Positions 20,760 to 30,875 are shown, numbered from the stretch's first letter. The stretch is 64,000 nucleotides of DNA from Anaerolineae bacterium (GCA_019637615.1 JAHBVJ010000027.1:1-64000); one strand, 5' to 3'. Numbers and translations: made by a program. Notes: generated by a model not told the origin, from the letters alone.

Positions 20760-23513
20760 ATGAGTGCCATGCCCACCGAGGAAATTGACTTTCTGTACGT
20801 TGCTTCGCACAAGCTCAGTAACGCCACGACGCCTGCCGAACAACTTGATGCGGTCAGCGATTACGCGCGGACGACGGGCGCGATGGCTGGTCAGCTCTTT
20901 TACATGTCCGCCAGCGAGGACACCGCCGACCTTGACGCCAACCCGTGGATCGAATTCGCGGCGGAATGGACATCGGACGAACAGCCCTTGCTTGGCGTCG
21001 GCAAGCGCGTGCAAACGCCGATGACGAACTTCGCGCAGACCGCCATGACGCAGCCCGTGCGCCCGATTCTGGTCAGCGATGTGAGCACGGACAGCCGCGT
21101 AGACGCCGATACCCAAACTAATTTTGCCCAGTTGGGGATTCAATCGTTGGTGCAGTTGCCCTTGAACAGCAAGGGGCGCTGGGTCGGCGCGATTGCCTTC
21201 ATGTGGGATCGTCCCAAGCAGTTCACGCGCCGCGACGAGCGCATTTATCAGGCGTTGTTGCAGCAAGTCACGCCCGTGATCGATTCCGTGCGGCTGCTGG
21301 CGCAAATTCATGATCGCTATATTGCCGAGCAAGAAGCCCGCCGCGAACTCGAAATCCTGTACGCCGCCAGCGAAGCGCTGAACGCCGCCAACTCGCTGGA
21401 AGAAACGCTGATGGCGATCTTCTCGCTGCCGATCCAGCATCCCGCCAGCCTCGCCATTTTCGAAAATTTCGACCAGAGCAAGGCCAGCAGCATCGATCTC
21501 TATCAGCTTTCCAAGCGGTCGAGCGCGGTGCGTTGGGAGCGCGTCAAGCTGGTTGATCTGCCGATTGCGCAGATTCCGCCGGATACGCACTTGCTCGACA
21601 TCGAGAATGTGCTGACTGACCCGCGTCTCGATCCGCTCTCGCAAGCCTTTTATATCCAGCGGCGCGCCTTCTCCACGCTGATCGTTGTGCTGAAGCAGGG
21701 CGAACGCTGCCTCGGCGGGCTGACCTTCTTCGCTGGCTCACCCAACGCCTTCACCGAGCAAGATCGGCGCATGGCGGTAGGGATCGGTAAGCTGGTGGTG
21801 ACCGCTGTCGAACGCCGCCGGTTGTACATCGAAGCCGAAAGCGCGCGCCAACGTGCCGAACTGCTGTCACAGGTGAATGCATCGCTGTCGAAGGCCACCG
21901 ATGAGGCCAGCATCCTCTCCGCCGTCGCGCAGTATACGCAGCCCATCGGCGTGAATACCATGATGCTGTTGTACGCCGACGTGGACGAATCGACGCTGGT
22001 GGCGCGCTCGATTCCGGCGGGCATCTGGCGCGAAGGTCGGGCGCTCTCCGTGACGGACTGGTTCCCGCCGAGCGATGACCGCCCGATGTTCGAATCCGAT
22101 TGGTGGGTCGAAGGCTTCGACAGGATCGTTTACATCGAAAATACCGCCGACGATCCGCGCGTGACGGAAGAACAGCAGCACTTGTTCCGCAAAGCCTATG
22201 ACGCGCAGGCGTGTGCCGCGATTTTGCTGCGCACGGCGGGGCGCACGCTGGCCTTGCTATCAATCTTCTGGGTCGAGCCGCACCAGTTCAGCGCCGAAGA
22301 AAAAGACATGTTCAGCCAGATCATGCAGACGCTGGCTTCGGTGATCACGTCGCGGCGGGCTTATCTGGCGGAGAAGGAACGCGCCCGGCAGTTGCAGGCC
22401 GTCGCTAACGTCAGCGCCGTCGCGACGGGCATCCTGAACGAGCAAGAACTGCTGCGCACGATCTCCGATCTGACCAGTCACAGTTTTGATGACCTGCATT
22501 TCATGATTTACCTGCTCGACCCGACCGGACGTTATCTCGTCCAGCGCACTGGCGTGGCGGCGGAAAATGAAGTCGTGACGGTGGACAACTGGCGCTTGGT
22601 CATCGACATGGAAAGTCAGACTTCGCTGGCGACGCAAGCCGCCAACACCCGCCAGATCGTGATCGAGCCGGATATTAAGCTGACGGATCGGCCTTTCACG
22701 CTGATGATCCCCGATGCGCGTTCGGAGATGGCAGTGCCGCTCATCGCCGCCAACACCGTGTTTGGCGTCCTGAGCATCCAATCCAGCGAGATCAACCGCT
22801 TCACCGACTCCGACAAGCTGGTGATGACCACGCTGGCAGACCTGATCGCCGTCGCCATTCAGAACGCGCGGCTGTACCAGCAAGCGCAGGAGATCGCCAC
22901 CTATCAGGAGCGCAATCGGCTGGCGCGCGAACTGCACGACTCGGTTTCGCAAGCGCTGTACGGCGTCTCGCTCGGCGCACAGACGGCGCGTATCCTGCTG
23001 GATATCGATCCGACGCGGCTGCGCGAACCGCTGGATTATGTGCTGTCGCTGGCGGAAGCCGGTCTGACCGAAATGCGCGCGCTGATCTTCGATCTGCGAC
23101 CTGAGTCCGTCGAGCAAGAAGGCTTGATCGCGGCTTTGCAGAAGCAAACGGCCTCGTTGCGGGCGCGGCACGGCATCGATCTGGAAACGGAATTCTGTCC
23201 GGAGCCGTCGATCCCGCTCAAGACTAAAGAAGCGCTGTACTGGATGGTGCGCGAGGCATTACATAACATCATGAAGCACGCACAGGCCAGCCGCGTCACC
23301 GTGCAGGTGGAAAAGGTGCAGCAAAATTTGTTCGTCAAGGTGACGGATAACGGCGTCGGTTTCGATACCACACGCGAATTCCCCGGTCATCTGGGGCTGC
23401 GCTCGATGCGGGAACGCGCCAGCAAATTAGGCGGTCATCTGGAGATCGCCAGCCAGCCGAACGAAGGCACGACGATTCAGATTTCAGTGCCGCTGCGCAT
23501 GACGCTGGTGTGA
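20760..23513 (+). CDS. multi-GAF sensor histidine kinase of the NarX/DegS (HisKA_3) type
   Basis: A 917-residue kinase without obvious membrane segments. The first 700 residues are a series of about four GAF-like domains (such as IQSLVQLPLNSKGRWVGAIA and EMAVPLIAANTVFGVLSIQS). A HisKA_3 dimerisation region with phosphoacceptor His726 (RNRLARELHDSVSQALYG) follows, then a HATPase domain (DNGVGFD and HLGLRSMRERA). The protein should sense a cytoplasmic small molecule or redox signal and phosphorylate the preceding response regulator. The frame is open from 20670, inside that regulator, but ATG 20760 is the sensible start. Confidence 0.93.
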   Translation: MSAMPTEEIDFLYVASHKLSNATTPAEQLDAVSDYARTTGAMAGQLFYMSASEDTADLDANPWIEFAAEWTSDEQPLLGVGKRVQTPMTNFAQTAMTQPVRPILVSDVSTDSRVDADTQTNFAQLGIQSLVQLPLNSKGRWVGAIAFMWDRPKQFTRRDERIYQALLQQVTPVIDSVRLLAQIHDRYIAEQEARRELEILYAASEALNAANSLEETLMAIFSLPIQHPASLAIFENFDQSKASSIDLYQLSKRSSAVRWERVKLVDLPIAQIPPDTHLLDIENVLTDPRLDPLSQAFYIQRRAFSTLIVVLKQGERCLGGLTFFAGSPNAFTEQDRRMAVGIGKLVVTAVERRRLYIEAESARQRAELLSQVNASLSKATDEASILSAVAQYTQPIGVNTMMLLYADVDESTLVARSIPAGIWREGRALSVTDWFPPSDDRPMFESDWWVEGFDRIVYIENTADDPRVTEEQQHLFRKAYDAQACAAILLRTAGRTLALLSIFWVEPHQFSAEEKDMFSQIMQTLASVITSRRAYLAEKERARQLQAVANVSAVATGILNEQELLRTISDLTSHSFDDLHFMIYLLDPTGRYLVQRTGVAAENEVVTVDNWRLVIDMESQTSLATQAANTRQIVIEPDIKLTDRPFTLMIPDARSEMAVPLIAANTVFGVLSIQSSEINRFTDSDKLVMTTLADLIAVAIQNARLYQQAQEIATYQERNRLARELHDSVSQALYGVSLGAQTARILLDIDPTRLREPLDYVLSLAEAGLTEMRALIFDLRPESVEQEGLIAALQKQTASLRARHGIDLETEFCPEPSIPLKTKEALYWMVREALHNIMKHAQASRVTVQVEKVQQNLFVKVTDNGVGFDTTREFPGHLGLRSMRERASKLGGHLEIASQPNEGTTIQISVPLRMTLV

Positions 23514-23848
23514 TGACGATCCCAGCCAACACTAGAATGCGGATTAATCTCGCTGCGCTTGCCAGACCGCAGCCGTCCGATGCAGTGCCGGACGGCCTGA
23601 GCAGTGCCAACTGCCAATTGACCACGCGAACGCCCACTGGCTATGCTTGATGCCATCAAAACGTCGCGCTTGGCTGCTGCTGCCGTGCCTGTATCACGGC
23701 GCAACCTGAACACCTTCGCCCAAAATTGACTTTTTTCACACTAATCTTAAATTGATGTTAACACACACTTAACCGCTCATACACCGAGTATCTCGATACT
23801 CAAGCGTGATGCGAAGAAGCTGGAGAAGAACCTAGAAAGGTATTCCAC
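23514..23848 (+). promoter_or_regulatory. intergenic region with a candidate promoter for the second kinase operon
   Basis: No gene is seen in these 335 bases. An AT-rich patch holds TTGACT (23726-23731) and TAAATT (23748-23753) with a 16-base spacer, resembling a housekeeping promoter about 95 bases before the kinase start. Confidence 0.4.
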
Positions 23849-25792
23849 GTGTCGTGGTCGCTGCTTGCCGTTGTCTGTTTACTATGCGTCGGTAGTGCGG
23901 TTTTCGGCGCGTATGTGGCGTTGTATGCGCGGACTCAGCTACCCCGCGCAGCGCGGCGGCACGCACCTGAGCAGCCGATGCCGAGCGTGGCGCAGCAGCC
24001 TGTCTCTCTCTCCACCCTCGCCCTGAATATCATCGGCAACTCCCGTCAGCTCGATCTCTTCACCGCCGCCGCTGATTGGCTGATCGAGGCGCTGAGGGTG
24101 CGGGCGGTCATCATTTATCCTCTAAACGCCGCCACCAATTATCTGAGTTCGCCTGTCGCCGTCGGTGTCCAGCCGACGATCATGCCGGAGCGCATCCGGT
24201 TAGGCTCCACTATTTTCGGGGATGTCGCCCGCACGGGAATGCCGCAGTTCGTAGAAAATCTGCATCTCGATCCGCGCTTTCCGGTGAGCATCGCGGGGAT
24301 GCGCTCGGCCTATGTCGTGCCCTTAGTCCATTCTGACGTGGAGGCGCGCAGTTTGCTTGGTGCGCTGGCAGTGTTCAGCGAACGCGATCACGGGCTGGCA
24401 GAGCCGATCCGCCGCATGGTCGATCAGGCCGCCACGTTGATCGCCGCCACCTATTCGCTCACCCATCGCATGGGCGAAGCCACCGAGATCATCGAGCGCT
24501 TCGAGCGCTTCCAACGGATGGCGAACCGCCTCAGCAACCATCTTGAATTCGGCACCTTGCTGAAGGAAATCGTAGACGCCGCCGTCGAAATGCTGGATGT
24601 TGATGTCGGCATCTTGCTGAACGTGGATGTTGAGGAGCGCGTGTTGTATCCCGTCGCGTGGTCGGGATTGGAAGCTGACGCCGTGCAGTTGATCCGCGTC
24701 CGGCTGAAGGAAGATATTCAGGGCTTGGTGGCGTGGGCACGGCAGCCAGCGCGTTCGCCCAACATCGTGACCGATCAGCGCTCAACGCTCGCCAGTTATG
24801 CCGCCCTCGCTGGCATGATGTCTGAACTGGTCGCACCGATCCTGTATCAGGAGCAACTAGTGGGCATCCTCACCGTGCAAACTAAGCTCAACCGGCACTT
24901 CACCGACGAGGAGATGAACTTGCTGATGGCGTTGGCCTCGCACGCGGCGATTGCCATGCGCAATGCCCGCCTGTTTGACGATTTGCAAACCAAGCAGCGC
25001 CAACTGGAAAAAGCTGTCGCTGATCTGGTCATCACGCAGGGGCAAGCCGAAAATGCGTGGCTGGCGGCGATGGAAGCCAACAAGCTGAAAACCGAGTTCA
25101 TCAATAACATGAGCCATGAACTGCGCACGCCGCTCAACGCCGTGATCAACTTCACGCGCATCGTCACCGAAGGGCACGCGGGCGCGGTCACCGACCAGCA
25201 GAAGCAATTCCTCGGCTATGTGCATGACAGCGGGCAGTATCTGCTCGGCCTGATCAATGACATCCTCGATCTCGCCAAGATCGAAGCGGGCAAAATGGAA
25301 CTTCGCCGCGAGATGACCCCGTTAGAGCCGATTCTGCGCGGCGTGATGTCCACTGCCATCGGCCTGACGCGCGAGAAAAACTTGAAACTTCATCTGACGC
25401 TCGATCCCGACCTGCCGCCGCTGCACATCGACGGGCAGCGCATCCGTCAGGTGCTGCTCAACTTGCTGAGTAACGCCGCCAAGTTCACCGCGCAAGGCAG
25501 CATCACCGTCAGTGCGACACGCCGCGCTCAAGACATCGCGATCACTGTCCAAGACACAGGCATCGGCATCAAGCCGGACGATCTGGACAAAATATTCGAG
25601 GAATTCCGGCAAGTCGATGGCTCGTTAGCCCGCACGGAGACAGGTACGGGCTTGGGAATGCCCATCAGTCGTCGGTTTGTGGAACTACACGGCGGGAGAA
25701 TGTGGGTAGACAGTACGTACGGCGAAGGGACAACCGTCCATTTTACGCTGCCACTACGCCAACCAATCAGCGAGCCAGTGAGCGTTGAATAA
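23849..25792 (+). CDS. membrane-anchored GAF-domain sensor histidine kinase
   Basis: The 647-residue product has an N-terminal membrane segment (about 3-28) and two GAF-like domains (about 60-200 and 220-380). A HisKA domain with His423 in NMSHELRTPLN follows, then a HATPase domain (LLSNAAKF, DTGIGIKPDDLDKIFEEF, GTGLGMPIS). The start is GTG 23849, with AAAGG eight bases upstream. Two receiver-only proteins follow within a few bases and are its probable phosphotransfer partners. The signal is unknown. Confidence 0.93.
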   Translation: MSWSLLAVVCLLCVGSAVFGAYVALYARTQLPRAARRHAPEQPMPSVAQQPVSLSTLALNIIGNSRQLDLFTAAADWLIEALRVRAVIIYPLNAATNYLSSPVAVGVQPTIMPERIRLGSTIFGDVARTGMPQFVENLHLDPRFPVSIAGMRSAYVVPLVHSDVEARSLLGALAVFSERDHGLAEPIRRMVDQAATLIAATYSLTHRMGEATEIIERFERFQRMANRLSNHLEFGTLLKEIVDAAVEMLDVDVGILLNVDVEERVLYPVAWSGLEADAVQLIRVRLKEDIQGLVAWARQPARSPNIVTDQRSTLASYAALAGMMSELVAPILYQEQLVGILTVQTKLNRHFTDEEMNLLMALASHAAIAMRNARLFDDLQTKQRQLEKAVADLVITQGQAENAWLAAMEANKLKTEFINNMSHELRTPLNAVINFTRIVTEGHAGAVTDQQKQFLGYVHDSGQYLLGLINDILDLAKIEAGKMELRREMTPLEPILRGVMSTAIGLTREKNLKLHLTLDPDLPPLHIDGQRIRQVLLNLLSNAAKFTAQGSITVSATRRAQDIAITVQDTGIGIKPDDLDKIFEEFRQVDGSLARTETGTGLGMPISRRFVELHGGRMWVDSTYGEGTTVHFTLPLRQPISEPVSVE

Positions 25793-25795
25793 TGC

Positions 25796-26227
25796 ATGAC
25801 CACCATGACACCAGAAGACAACCCTATCCGCAATCCCATCGTGCTCATCGTGGAAGATGATCAGCGCAACGCCGATTTGCTGCGCGTCATGCTCAGGTTG
25901 GCGGGCATCCAGCAAGTCATTTTATGTAGGACGGGCAAAGACATCGCTCCGGCGGTCTTGCCTTACCCCAGTGTGGATTTAGTGTTGCTCGACCTTGCGC
26001 TGCCGGAAGAAGATGGCTTTCAAATCCTCCGACGGCTGCGGCAGTGGTCATTGTTTAAGGACAGCACCATCGTGGCGACGACGGCGCTAGTCATGCCGCA
26101 AGACGTGGCGCGTGCCGAAGAAGCTGGCTTCGATGGCTTTTTGGGGAAACCGTTTCATTTTGACCGTTTCACCGGACAAATCCGGCGCTTGCTGGCTGGT
26201 GAACGGGTCTGGGAACCGAGGTGGTGA
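25796..26227 (+). CDS. stand-alone receiver-domain protein
   Basis: A 143-residue CheY-like receiver with the acidic pair at EDD (20-22), phosphorylation site Asp66 (VDLVLLDLALPEEDG), and Lys in GKPFHFDRF. No output domain is present. It starts three bases after the kinase stop and ends one base before the next receiver gene, so all three are one operon. It probably relays phosphate from the upstream kinase, in the manner of DivK/Spo0F proteins. Confidence 0.9.
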   Translation: MTTMTPEDNPIRNPIVLIVEDDQRNADLLRVMLRLAGIQQVILCRTGKDIAPAVLPYPSVDLVLLDLALPEEDGFQILRRLRQWSLFKDSTIVATTALVMPQDVARAEEAGFDGFLGKPFHFDRFTGQIRRLLAGERVWEPRW

Positions 26228-26228
26228 C

Positions 26229-26735
26229 ATGACCGACTACGAAAACCGCATGTTGATACTCGATGATAATGACCACAACCGCACCCTGATCAAGTTCGCC
26301 ATGCAGATGGCGGCGCTGCGCTTTGACGACGCGGCGACGGGCGCGGAAGCACTGCGCTTATTCCAGCAAAACAAAGGCTGCTACAGCTTTGCCATCCTCG
26401 ACATCATGCTGCCGGACATGAGCGGACTGGAAGTCGCCCGCGCGATCCGGCAGGTTGACGCCGGGATCGCCTTGATCATGTGCAGCACCAACGATGAATC
26501 GTACTCGATTGAACAGGCGGTACGCTACGACTGCGATCTCTACATTGTGAAGCCGTTCCAATTCGACAAGTTGGTGAGCATCGCCCGCTTGATGAACCGC
26601 ATCAATTTGCGCACAGCTTCCCAGATGATGATCATCGACAATATGGGGCGCACACGTTGGGAGCTTCGGCAACCTCGCAACGTGATCCGCCATTTTCCGG
26701 TAGACCGCGCCATCGGGACGGGTCTCTCCAAATAA
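26229..26735 (+). CDS. stand-alone receiver-domain protein with a short C-terminal extension
   Basis: The 168-residue protein has a receiver core with LDDNDHN near the N-terminus, Asp58 in FAILDIMLPDMSG and Lys in IVKPFQFDKL. About 40 further residues are rich in basic amino acids. They are too short for a standard DNA-binding output domain. The frame continues upstream to 26112, but ATG 26229, one base after the preceding stop, is the natural start. It is the third gene of the kinase operon. Confidence 0.88.
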   Translation: MTDYENRMLILDDNDHNRTLIKFAMQMAALRFDDAATGAEALRLFQQNKGCYSFAILDIMLPDMSGLEVARAIRQVDAGIALIMCSTNDESYSIEQAVRYDCDLYIVKPFQFDKLVSIARLMNRINLRTASQMMIIDNMGRTRWELRQPRNVIRHFPVDRAIGTGLSK

Positions 26736-26831
26736 AATCGTCCAGCCGCGCGCATCTCAGGCGTCGCTGCATCTGGACGCATAACCTCTGTACATTGGGG
26801 CTGCGCAAAGCGCAACCCTCGATGTATGCAT

Positions 26832-26855
26832 GGGAGTGAGCTAAGTCTCACTCCC
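26832..26855. terminator. hairpin between convergent operons
   Basis: A 9-bp perfect stem GGGAGTGAG/CTCACTCCC with a 6-base loop lies between the receiver gene and the convergent HAD gene. It has no T-run. Confidence 0.45.
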
Positions 26856-26911
26856 TCAACGGCAGGTATATTGTCGAAATGCATGGCGTGACATCCATCA
26901 GCGGCAGGCGA

Positions 26912-27568
26912 TTATTTCCCCGCATCCTCGATGATCCGCCAGCCTTTGACCGTCGCCAGCGCACGCAACCCCGAATCAGGATTCACGGCTACCGCTGAAT
27001 TGCCCATAATCAACATCGGAATGTCATTCTGCGTATCGCCGTAGGCCAGTTCCAGCACGTCGCCGTTCAGCGCATCACGCAGTCGGTCAGCTTTGGCGTT
27101 GCCCACGTTCAGCGCACCGCTCAACCGCCCGCTCAACTTGCCATCCACAACTTCCAGCGGCGTCCCGATGGCCTCGGCATTGATCCGGCGGGCGAATTCC
27201 TCAAGGATCGGCTGATACGCGCCCGAAATCACGATCACGCGCTTGCCCTCTTGTTGATGCCGAGCCAATTCCGCGATCACGGCCTGTCGGCGTTTGGGCC
27301 ACAACTCGTTATCCACCACCCATTTTGCCAGATCACGCACCTGATCCATCGTAAAGCCCGCCGTCACGCTTGGCAACTGCTCCATGAAGGCGCTGCGCAG
27401 TTTGAGGGCGTCCCCGATGCCCACCCGTGTGAGCAGTCGGCGGGAAAGTTTCGGCAGCATGAACAACCACAAGCGTAATCCACGTCCGTGCTCACTGACA
27501 TATTGGGCAACCCCGCGCCACATCTCGCCAGCCGTCAGAGTTCCATCAAAATCCGATGCGACAATCAT
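26912..27568 (-). CDS. HAD-superfamily (SerB-like, IB subfamily) phosphatase
   Basis: A 218-residue HAD hydrolase with the nucleophile motif DFDGT (6-10), motif II in VIVISGAYQPI, and motif IV AYGDTQNDIPML. The helical cap after motif I resembles phosphoserine phosphatase and related small-metabolite phosphatases. The substrate cannot be assigned. It lies 24 bases after the endonuclease III gene on the same strand, with an AAGGAG upstream, so the two may be co-transcribed without an evident functional link. Confidence 0.85.
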   Translation of the reverse strand: MIVASDFDGTLTAGEMWRGVAQYVSEHGRGLRLWLFMLPKLSRRLLTRVGIGDALKLRSAFMEQLPSVTAGFTMDQVRDLAKWVVDNELWPKRRQAVIAELARHQQEGKRVIVISGAYQPILEEFARRINAEAIGTPLEVVDGKLSGRLSGALNVGNAKADRLRDALNGDVLELAYGDTQNDIPMLIMGNSAVAVNPDSGLRALATVKGWRIIEDAGK

Positions 27569-27592
27569 TGTTAACTACACTCCTTGTGAAGA

Positions 27593-28297
27593 TTACTTGT
27601 CAGTCGGACGGTGTACCTGATACCAATCACATACATCCGTCAGCGGGCACTGCTCACAACGGGGCGCTCCCCAGATGCAAACGCGCTGCCCATGCCGCAG
27701 CATATTGATATGAAAGTTAAATAAAAACGGCGGGTCGTGCGGCAACATATCAAATAAAACCCCGTGCGCTGCCGTCGGGTTCACTTTCGCGCCGATCAAG
27801 CCCAAGCGCTGGCTGACCCGATGAACGTGCGTATCAACGGGCATGATCGGTTTGCTGAAGCAAAATAACAGCACCAGCGACGCCGTCTTGATCCCGACAC
27901 CCGACATGGCGGTCAGCCACGCTAACCCTTCCTCGACGGGCAGATCGCGCAGAAAATCAATCGAGTATTCACCGCGTTCCTTGTGCAGGCGGTTCAACAC
28001 GCCCTGAATATAGGGCGCTTTCACATCGGGGAAGTTCGACGGTTTCAGCGCTTCAATCAGCGCGTCCAGCGGCGCGGTGCGGACGCCTTCCCACGACCCG
28101 AAGCGTTCCCACATCCGCTGGTAGGCGATGTCTTCATTGCTCTGCGTGGTGCGGTGAGAGAGGATCGTTGAGATCAACTCGTGCATCGGTTCACGACGTG
28201 GCACCAACGGATGATCGCCATAAGTCGCCAGCAACCGCTCATAGACGATCAGCGCTTTCGCCATCAACTGTTCATGCGTTGCTGTTCGGGTTGCCAC
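27593..28297 (-). CDS. nth: endonuclease III-like DNA glycosylase/AP lyase
   Basis: The 234-residue base-excision-repair enzyme removes oxidised pyrimidines and cleaves the abasic strand. It has a helix-hairpin-helix MSGVGIKTA with the catalytic Lys137, catalytic Asp155 in PVDTHVHR, and a C-terminal 4Fe-4S ligand set C207-x6-C214-x2-C217-x5-C223. All expected catalytic residues are present. The N-terminal extension is slightly longer than in E. coli Nth (211 residues). Confidence 0.93.
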   Translation of the reverse strand: MATRTATHEQLMAKALIVYERLLATYGDHPLVPRREPMHELISTILSHRTTQSNEDIAYQRMWERFGSWEGVRTAPLDALIEALKPSNFPDVKAPYIQGVLNRLHKERGEYSIDFLRDLPVEEGLAWLTAMSGVGIKTASLVLLFCFSKPIMPVDTHVHRVSQRLGLIGAKVNPTAAHGVLFDMLPHDPPFLFNFHINMLRHGQRVCIWGAPRCEQCPLTDVCDWYQVHRPTDK

Positions 28298-28458
28298 GGT
28301 CTACCGCCTTTCTCGCCAAATCAAACACGCTTTCTCCCTGCCCAACGGACGCTATTCATCATGCCAGAAACCATCTACAATGGTTCTAAACAAATAGATT
28401 TGCCGATAATTGAAACGTGACTTTAACACACTGACGTGATGTAAGGGGAATATACCGC

Positions 28459-29115
28459 GTGAACGAACAAGCACTATTCGACGCCATCAAACAGGGCGAT
28501 CAAGCCACCGTGCAGAGTCTGGTTGAGCAAGATCGCGGCGTCATGAACGCCAAAGATGAAGCGGGACTTTCGCCCGTCCTGCTCGCGCTTTACTTCGGCA
28601 AAACCGCCATCGCGAACTTGATGATCGATGCGGGCGCGTCGCTCTCGCTCTACGAAGCCACCGCCGCCGGACGGCTCGCGAAGGTCGAGGCGATCATCGA
28701 TGCGCAGCCGGAACGCCTCAACGAATATTCGCTGGATGGCTTTCAGGCGCTCGGTCTGGCCTGTTTCTTCGGGCATCTGGACGTCGTGACCTATCTGCTT
28801 TCCAAAGGTGCCATCGTCAATTCCGCCTCGCAAAACGCCATGCGCGTGATGCCGCTGCATTCTGCCGTCGCGGGGGATCATCTCGCCATCGCCCAAGCGC
28901 TGATCGAGCACGGTGCGAACGTCAACGCCATCCAAGCTGACGACTTCACGCCCCTGCACGGCGCGGCGCAAAACGGCAACCTCGACATGATCAACCTGCT
29001 GCTCAAGCATGGCGCGGATGTCCATGCCAAGCAGCACGACGGTAAACAAGCAGTTGATTTCGCCGCCGAAGCAGGCCACCAAGCCGCCGTCGATCTGCTC
29101 CGTCAACGCACGTGA
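28459..29115 (+). CDS. ankyrin-repeat protein
   Basis: The 218-residue protein consists almost wholly of ankyrin repeats: for example DGFQALGLACFFGHLDVVTY, the MPLHSAVAGDHLAIAQALIE unit and the TPLHGAAQNGNLDMINLLL unit. It has no signal peptide or second domain, so it is probably a cytoplasmic protein-binding scaffold; the partner is unknown. The start is GTG 28459, with AAGGGGA upstream. A small hairpin (CTCCACA-TTT-TGTGGAG) lies at 29166-29182. Confidence 0.85.
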   Translation: MNEQALFDAIKQGDQATVQSLVEQDRGVMNAKDEAGLSPVLLALYFGKTAIANLMIDAGASLSLYEATAAGRLAKVEAIIDAQPERLNEYSLDGFQALGLACFFGHLDVVTYLLSKGAIVNSASQNAMRVMPLHSAVAGDHLAIAQALIEHGANVNAIQADDFTPLHGAAQNGNLDMINLLLKHGADVHAKQHDGKQAVDFAAEAGHQAAVDLLRQRT

Positions 29116-29287
29116 TCGTTGATGATGGCAGGGGGAGAGGTGACGTCTGACCAGCCTTTGATCAACTCCACATTTTGTGGAGATGTCCCCCACAGCTTGC
29201 GCGGTTCGTCTCCCTAGGAAATTCAGATTGGTAGCCTGAAATCGGCCTACACTAGTGAACAGGATTATTGTCCACAGGAGCAATAGC

Positions 29288-30826
29288 ATGAAACGCTTGA
29301 TCTTGATTTTACTGGTGGCACTGGCACTGACGGCTAACCTCAGCGCGGTGGTTGCCCAAGGGAACGATACGATTACTTTGGAGCCGTTCACCGATGGACG
29401 GTACGGCCTAAGCGGGGTCACTCCGAAAGGCTGGAAAACCGCCAGCCCCGGTGTTGTGCAGCGCGGACGTGATGCGACGGATGTAACCCTGCTGGCACAG
29501 CAAGCCGCACCGCTCCAGATGGAAGGGCTGTTGAACGCCGTTTACCCACAATTCGGATTAAAAGAAGCCCCTAAGAGCACAGGGACGCATCAGGGTAAGG
29601 CGCTGGAATGGACGCTGTATCGATTTGAGGGGACGTTCCAAAACGCGCCCGTCAGCTTCATGATGGGCTTGGCGTCGAAAGACGGCAAAACCTATATCGT
29701 CTTGCTGCAAACGACAGCGGATGAGATTGACGCGCTGACCGAGTCGGTATTCACGCCGGTGATCGACGCTCTCGCGCCGGTGGTAGAGAAGCCGACCGAG
29801 GTAGCTCCGTACCGTGAAGAGGAAGTCACGTTTAGCAATGGCGATGTGACGCTGGCGGGCACGTTGAGCCTGCCGCCTAGCGACGGCCCCCATCCGGCGG
29901 TGGTGCTGGTGACGGGCAGCGGCCCGCAAGACCGCAATGAGGACATCGGGTTCCAGCTCAAGCCGTTCAAGGTGATCGCGGATTATCTGACGCGACAGGG
30001 CATCGCCGTGCTGCGTTACGATGATCGCGGCGTGGGCAAATCGACGGGCGATTTTGCAGCCGCGACGAGCATGGATCTGGCCTCGGACGCCGCCGCCGCC
30101 CTCGCGTACTTGCAGACACGCAAAGACATCACGCCGACTGAGATCGGGATGTTGGGGCACAGCGAAGGCGGAATGATCGCCGCGATCCTCGGTTCGCAAC
30201 AGCAGAAGTTCGCGTTCTATGTGTCGCTGGCTGGTACGGCGGTGGATGGCGCGGCGATCTTGCTGAAGCAAAATGAGCTGATCATGCGTGCCAACGGTGG
30301 CACCGACGAGCAGATCAAGACGCAGATTGACTACCTGACCAAAGCCTTCGACCTGATGAAAAAAGGCGACGAAAAAGCGCTTGAAACGCTGACCTATGAG
30401 GCGATCAAGGAACAGGTAGCCGCGCTGCCAGAAGCACAACGCAGCCAGATCGGGGATGTCGAGAAGTACGCCAAGGAACAGGCGGCAGCTCAGGCGAAGG
30501 CTCTGATGACACCGTGGTATCGGTACTTCATCAGCTACGATGTCGGCGCGGCGTGGGAAAAGACGACCACCCCCGTGCTGGCGATCTTCGGCGGGAAGGA
30601 CTTGCAAGTATCCGCTGACCAGAACGCGCCCGCTTTCGAAGCCGAGATGAAGAAGGCCGGGAATAAGGATTACAAAGTGGTGATCTTCCCGAAGGCCAAC
30701 CACTTGATGCAGGAAGCGACTACGGGCAGTCCTAACGAGTACGCGACGCTCAAGCAAGAGTTCTTGCCGGACGTGATGCCGACCATCGCGGACTGGATCA
30801 AGGCGCGAGTGACGATCGCGAAGTAG
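29288..30826 (+). CDS. exported alpha/beta hydrolase
   Basis: The 512-residue exported protein has a signal peptide at about 1-23 (ends VVAQ), an N-terminal domain of unknown role (about 30-170), and an alpha/beta-hydrolase domain (about 178-505). The latter carries an oxyanion segment VTGSGPQDRNED, the RYDDRGVGKS motif, nucleophile Ser292 in GHSEGG, and a late Asp (FGGKDLQV) and His (KANHLM) to complete the triad. It resembles the dienelactone-hydrolase/acyl-peptidase branch; the substrate is unknown. ATG 29288 has AGGAG seven bases upstream. Confidence 0.87.
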   Translation: MKRLILILLVALALTANLSAVVAQGNDTITLEPFTDGRYGLSGVTPKGWKTASPGVVQRGRDATDVTLLAQQAAPLQMEGLLNAVYPQFGLKEAPKSTGTHQGKALEWTLYRFEGTFQNAPVSFMMGLASKDGKTYIVLLQTTADEIDALTESVFTPVIDALAPVVEKPTEVAPYREEEVTFSNGDVTLAGTLSLPPSDGPHPAVVLVTGSGPQDRNEDIGFQLKPFKVIADYLTRQGIAVLRYDDRGVGKSTGDFAAATSMDLASDAAAALAYLQTRKDITPTEIGMLGHSEGGMIAAILGSQQQKFAFYVSLAGTAVDGAAILLKQNELIMRANGGTDEQIKTQIDYLTKAFDLMKKGDEKALETLTYEAIKEQVAALPEAQRSQIGDVEKYAKEQAAAQAKALMTPWYRYFISYDVGAAWEKTTTPVLAIFGGKDLQVSADQNAPAFEAEMKKAGNKDYKVVIFPKANHLMQEATTGSPNEYATLKQEFLPDVMPTIADWIKARVTIAK

Positions 30827-30875
30827 GCGCGGTGGATGTAGTTTCGCATAGATTACCTGATGTCAGTGGTTCGCC

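Noticed and set aside
29558..30757. 399-codon frame opposite the exported hydrolase
   Set aside because: It is an antisense shadow, rich in Arg, His and Leu without domain features; the plus-strand hydrolase has an intact triad.
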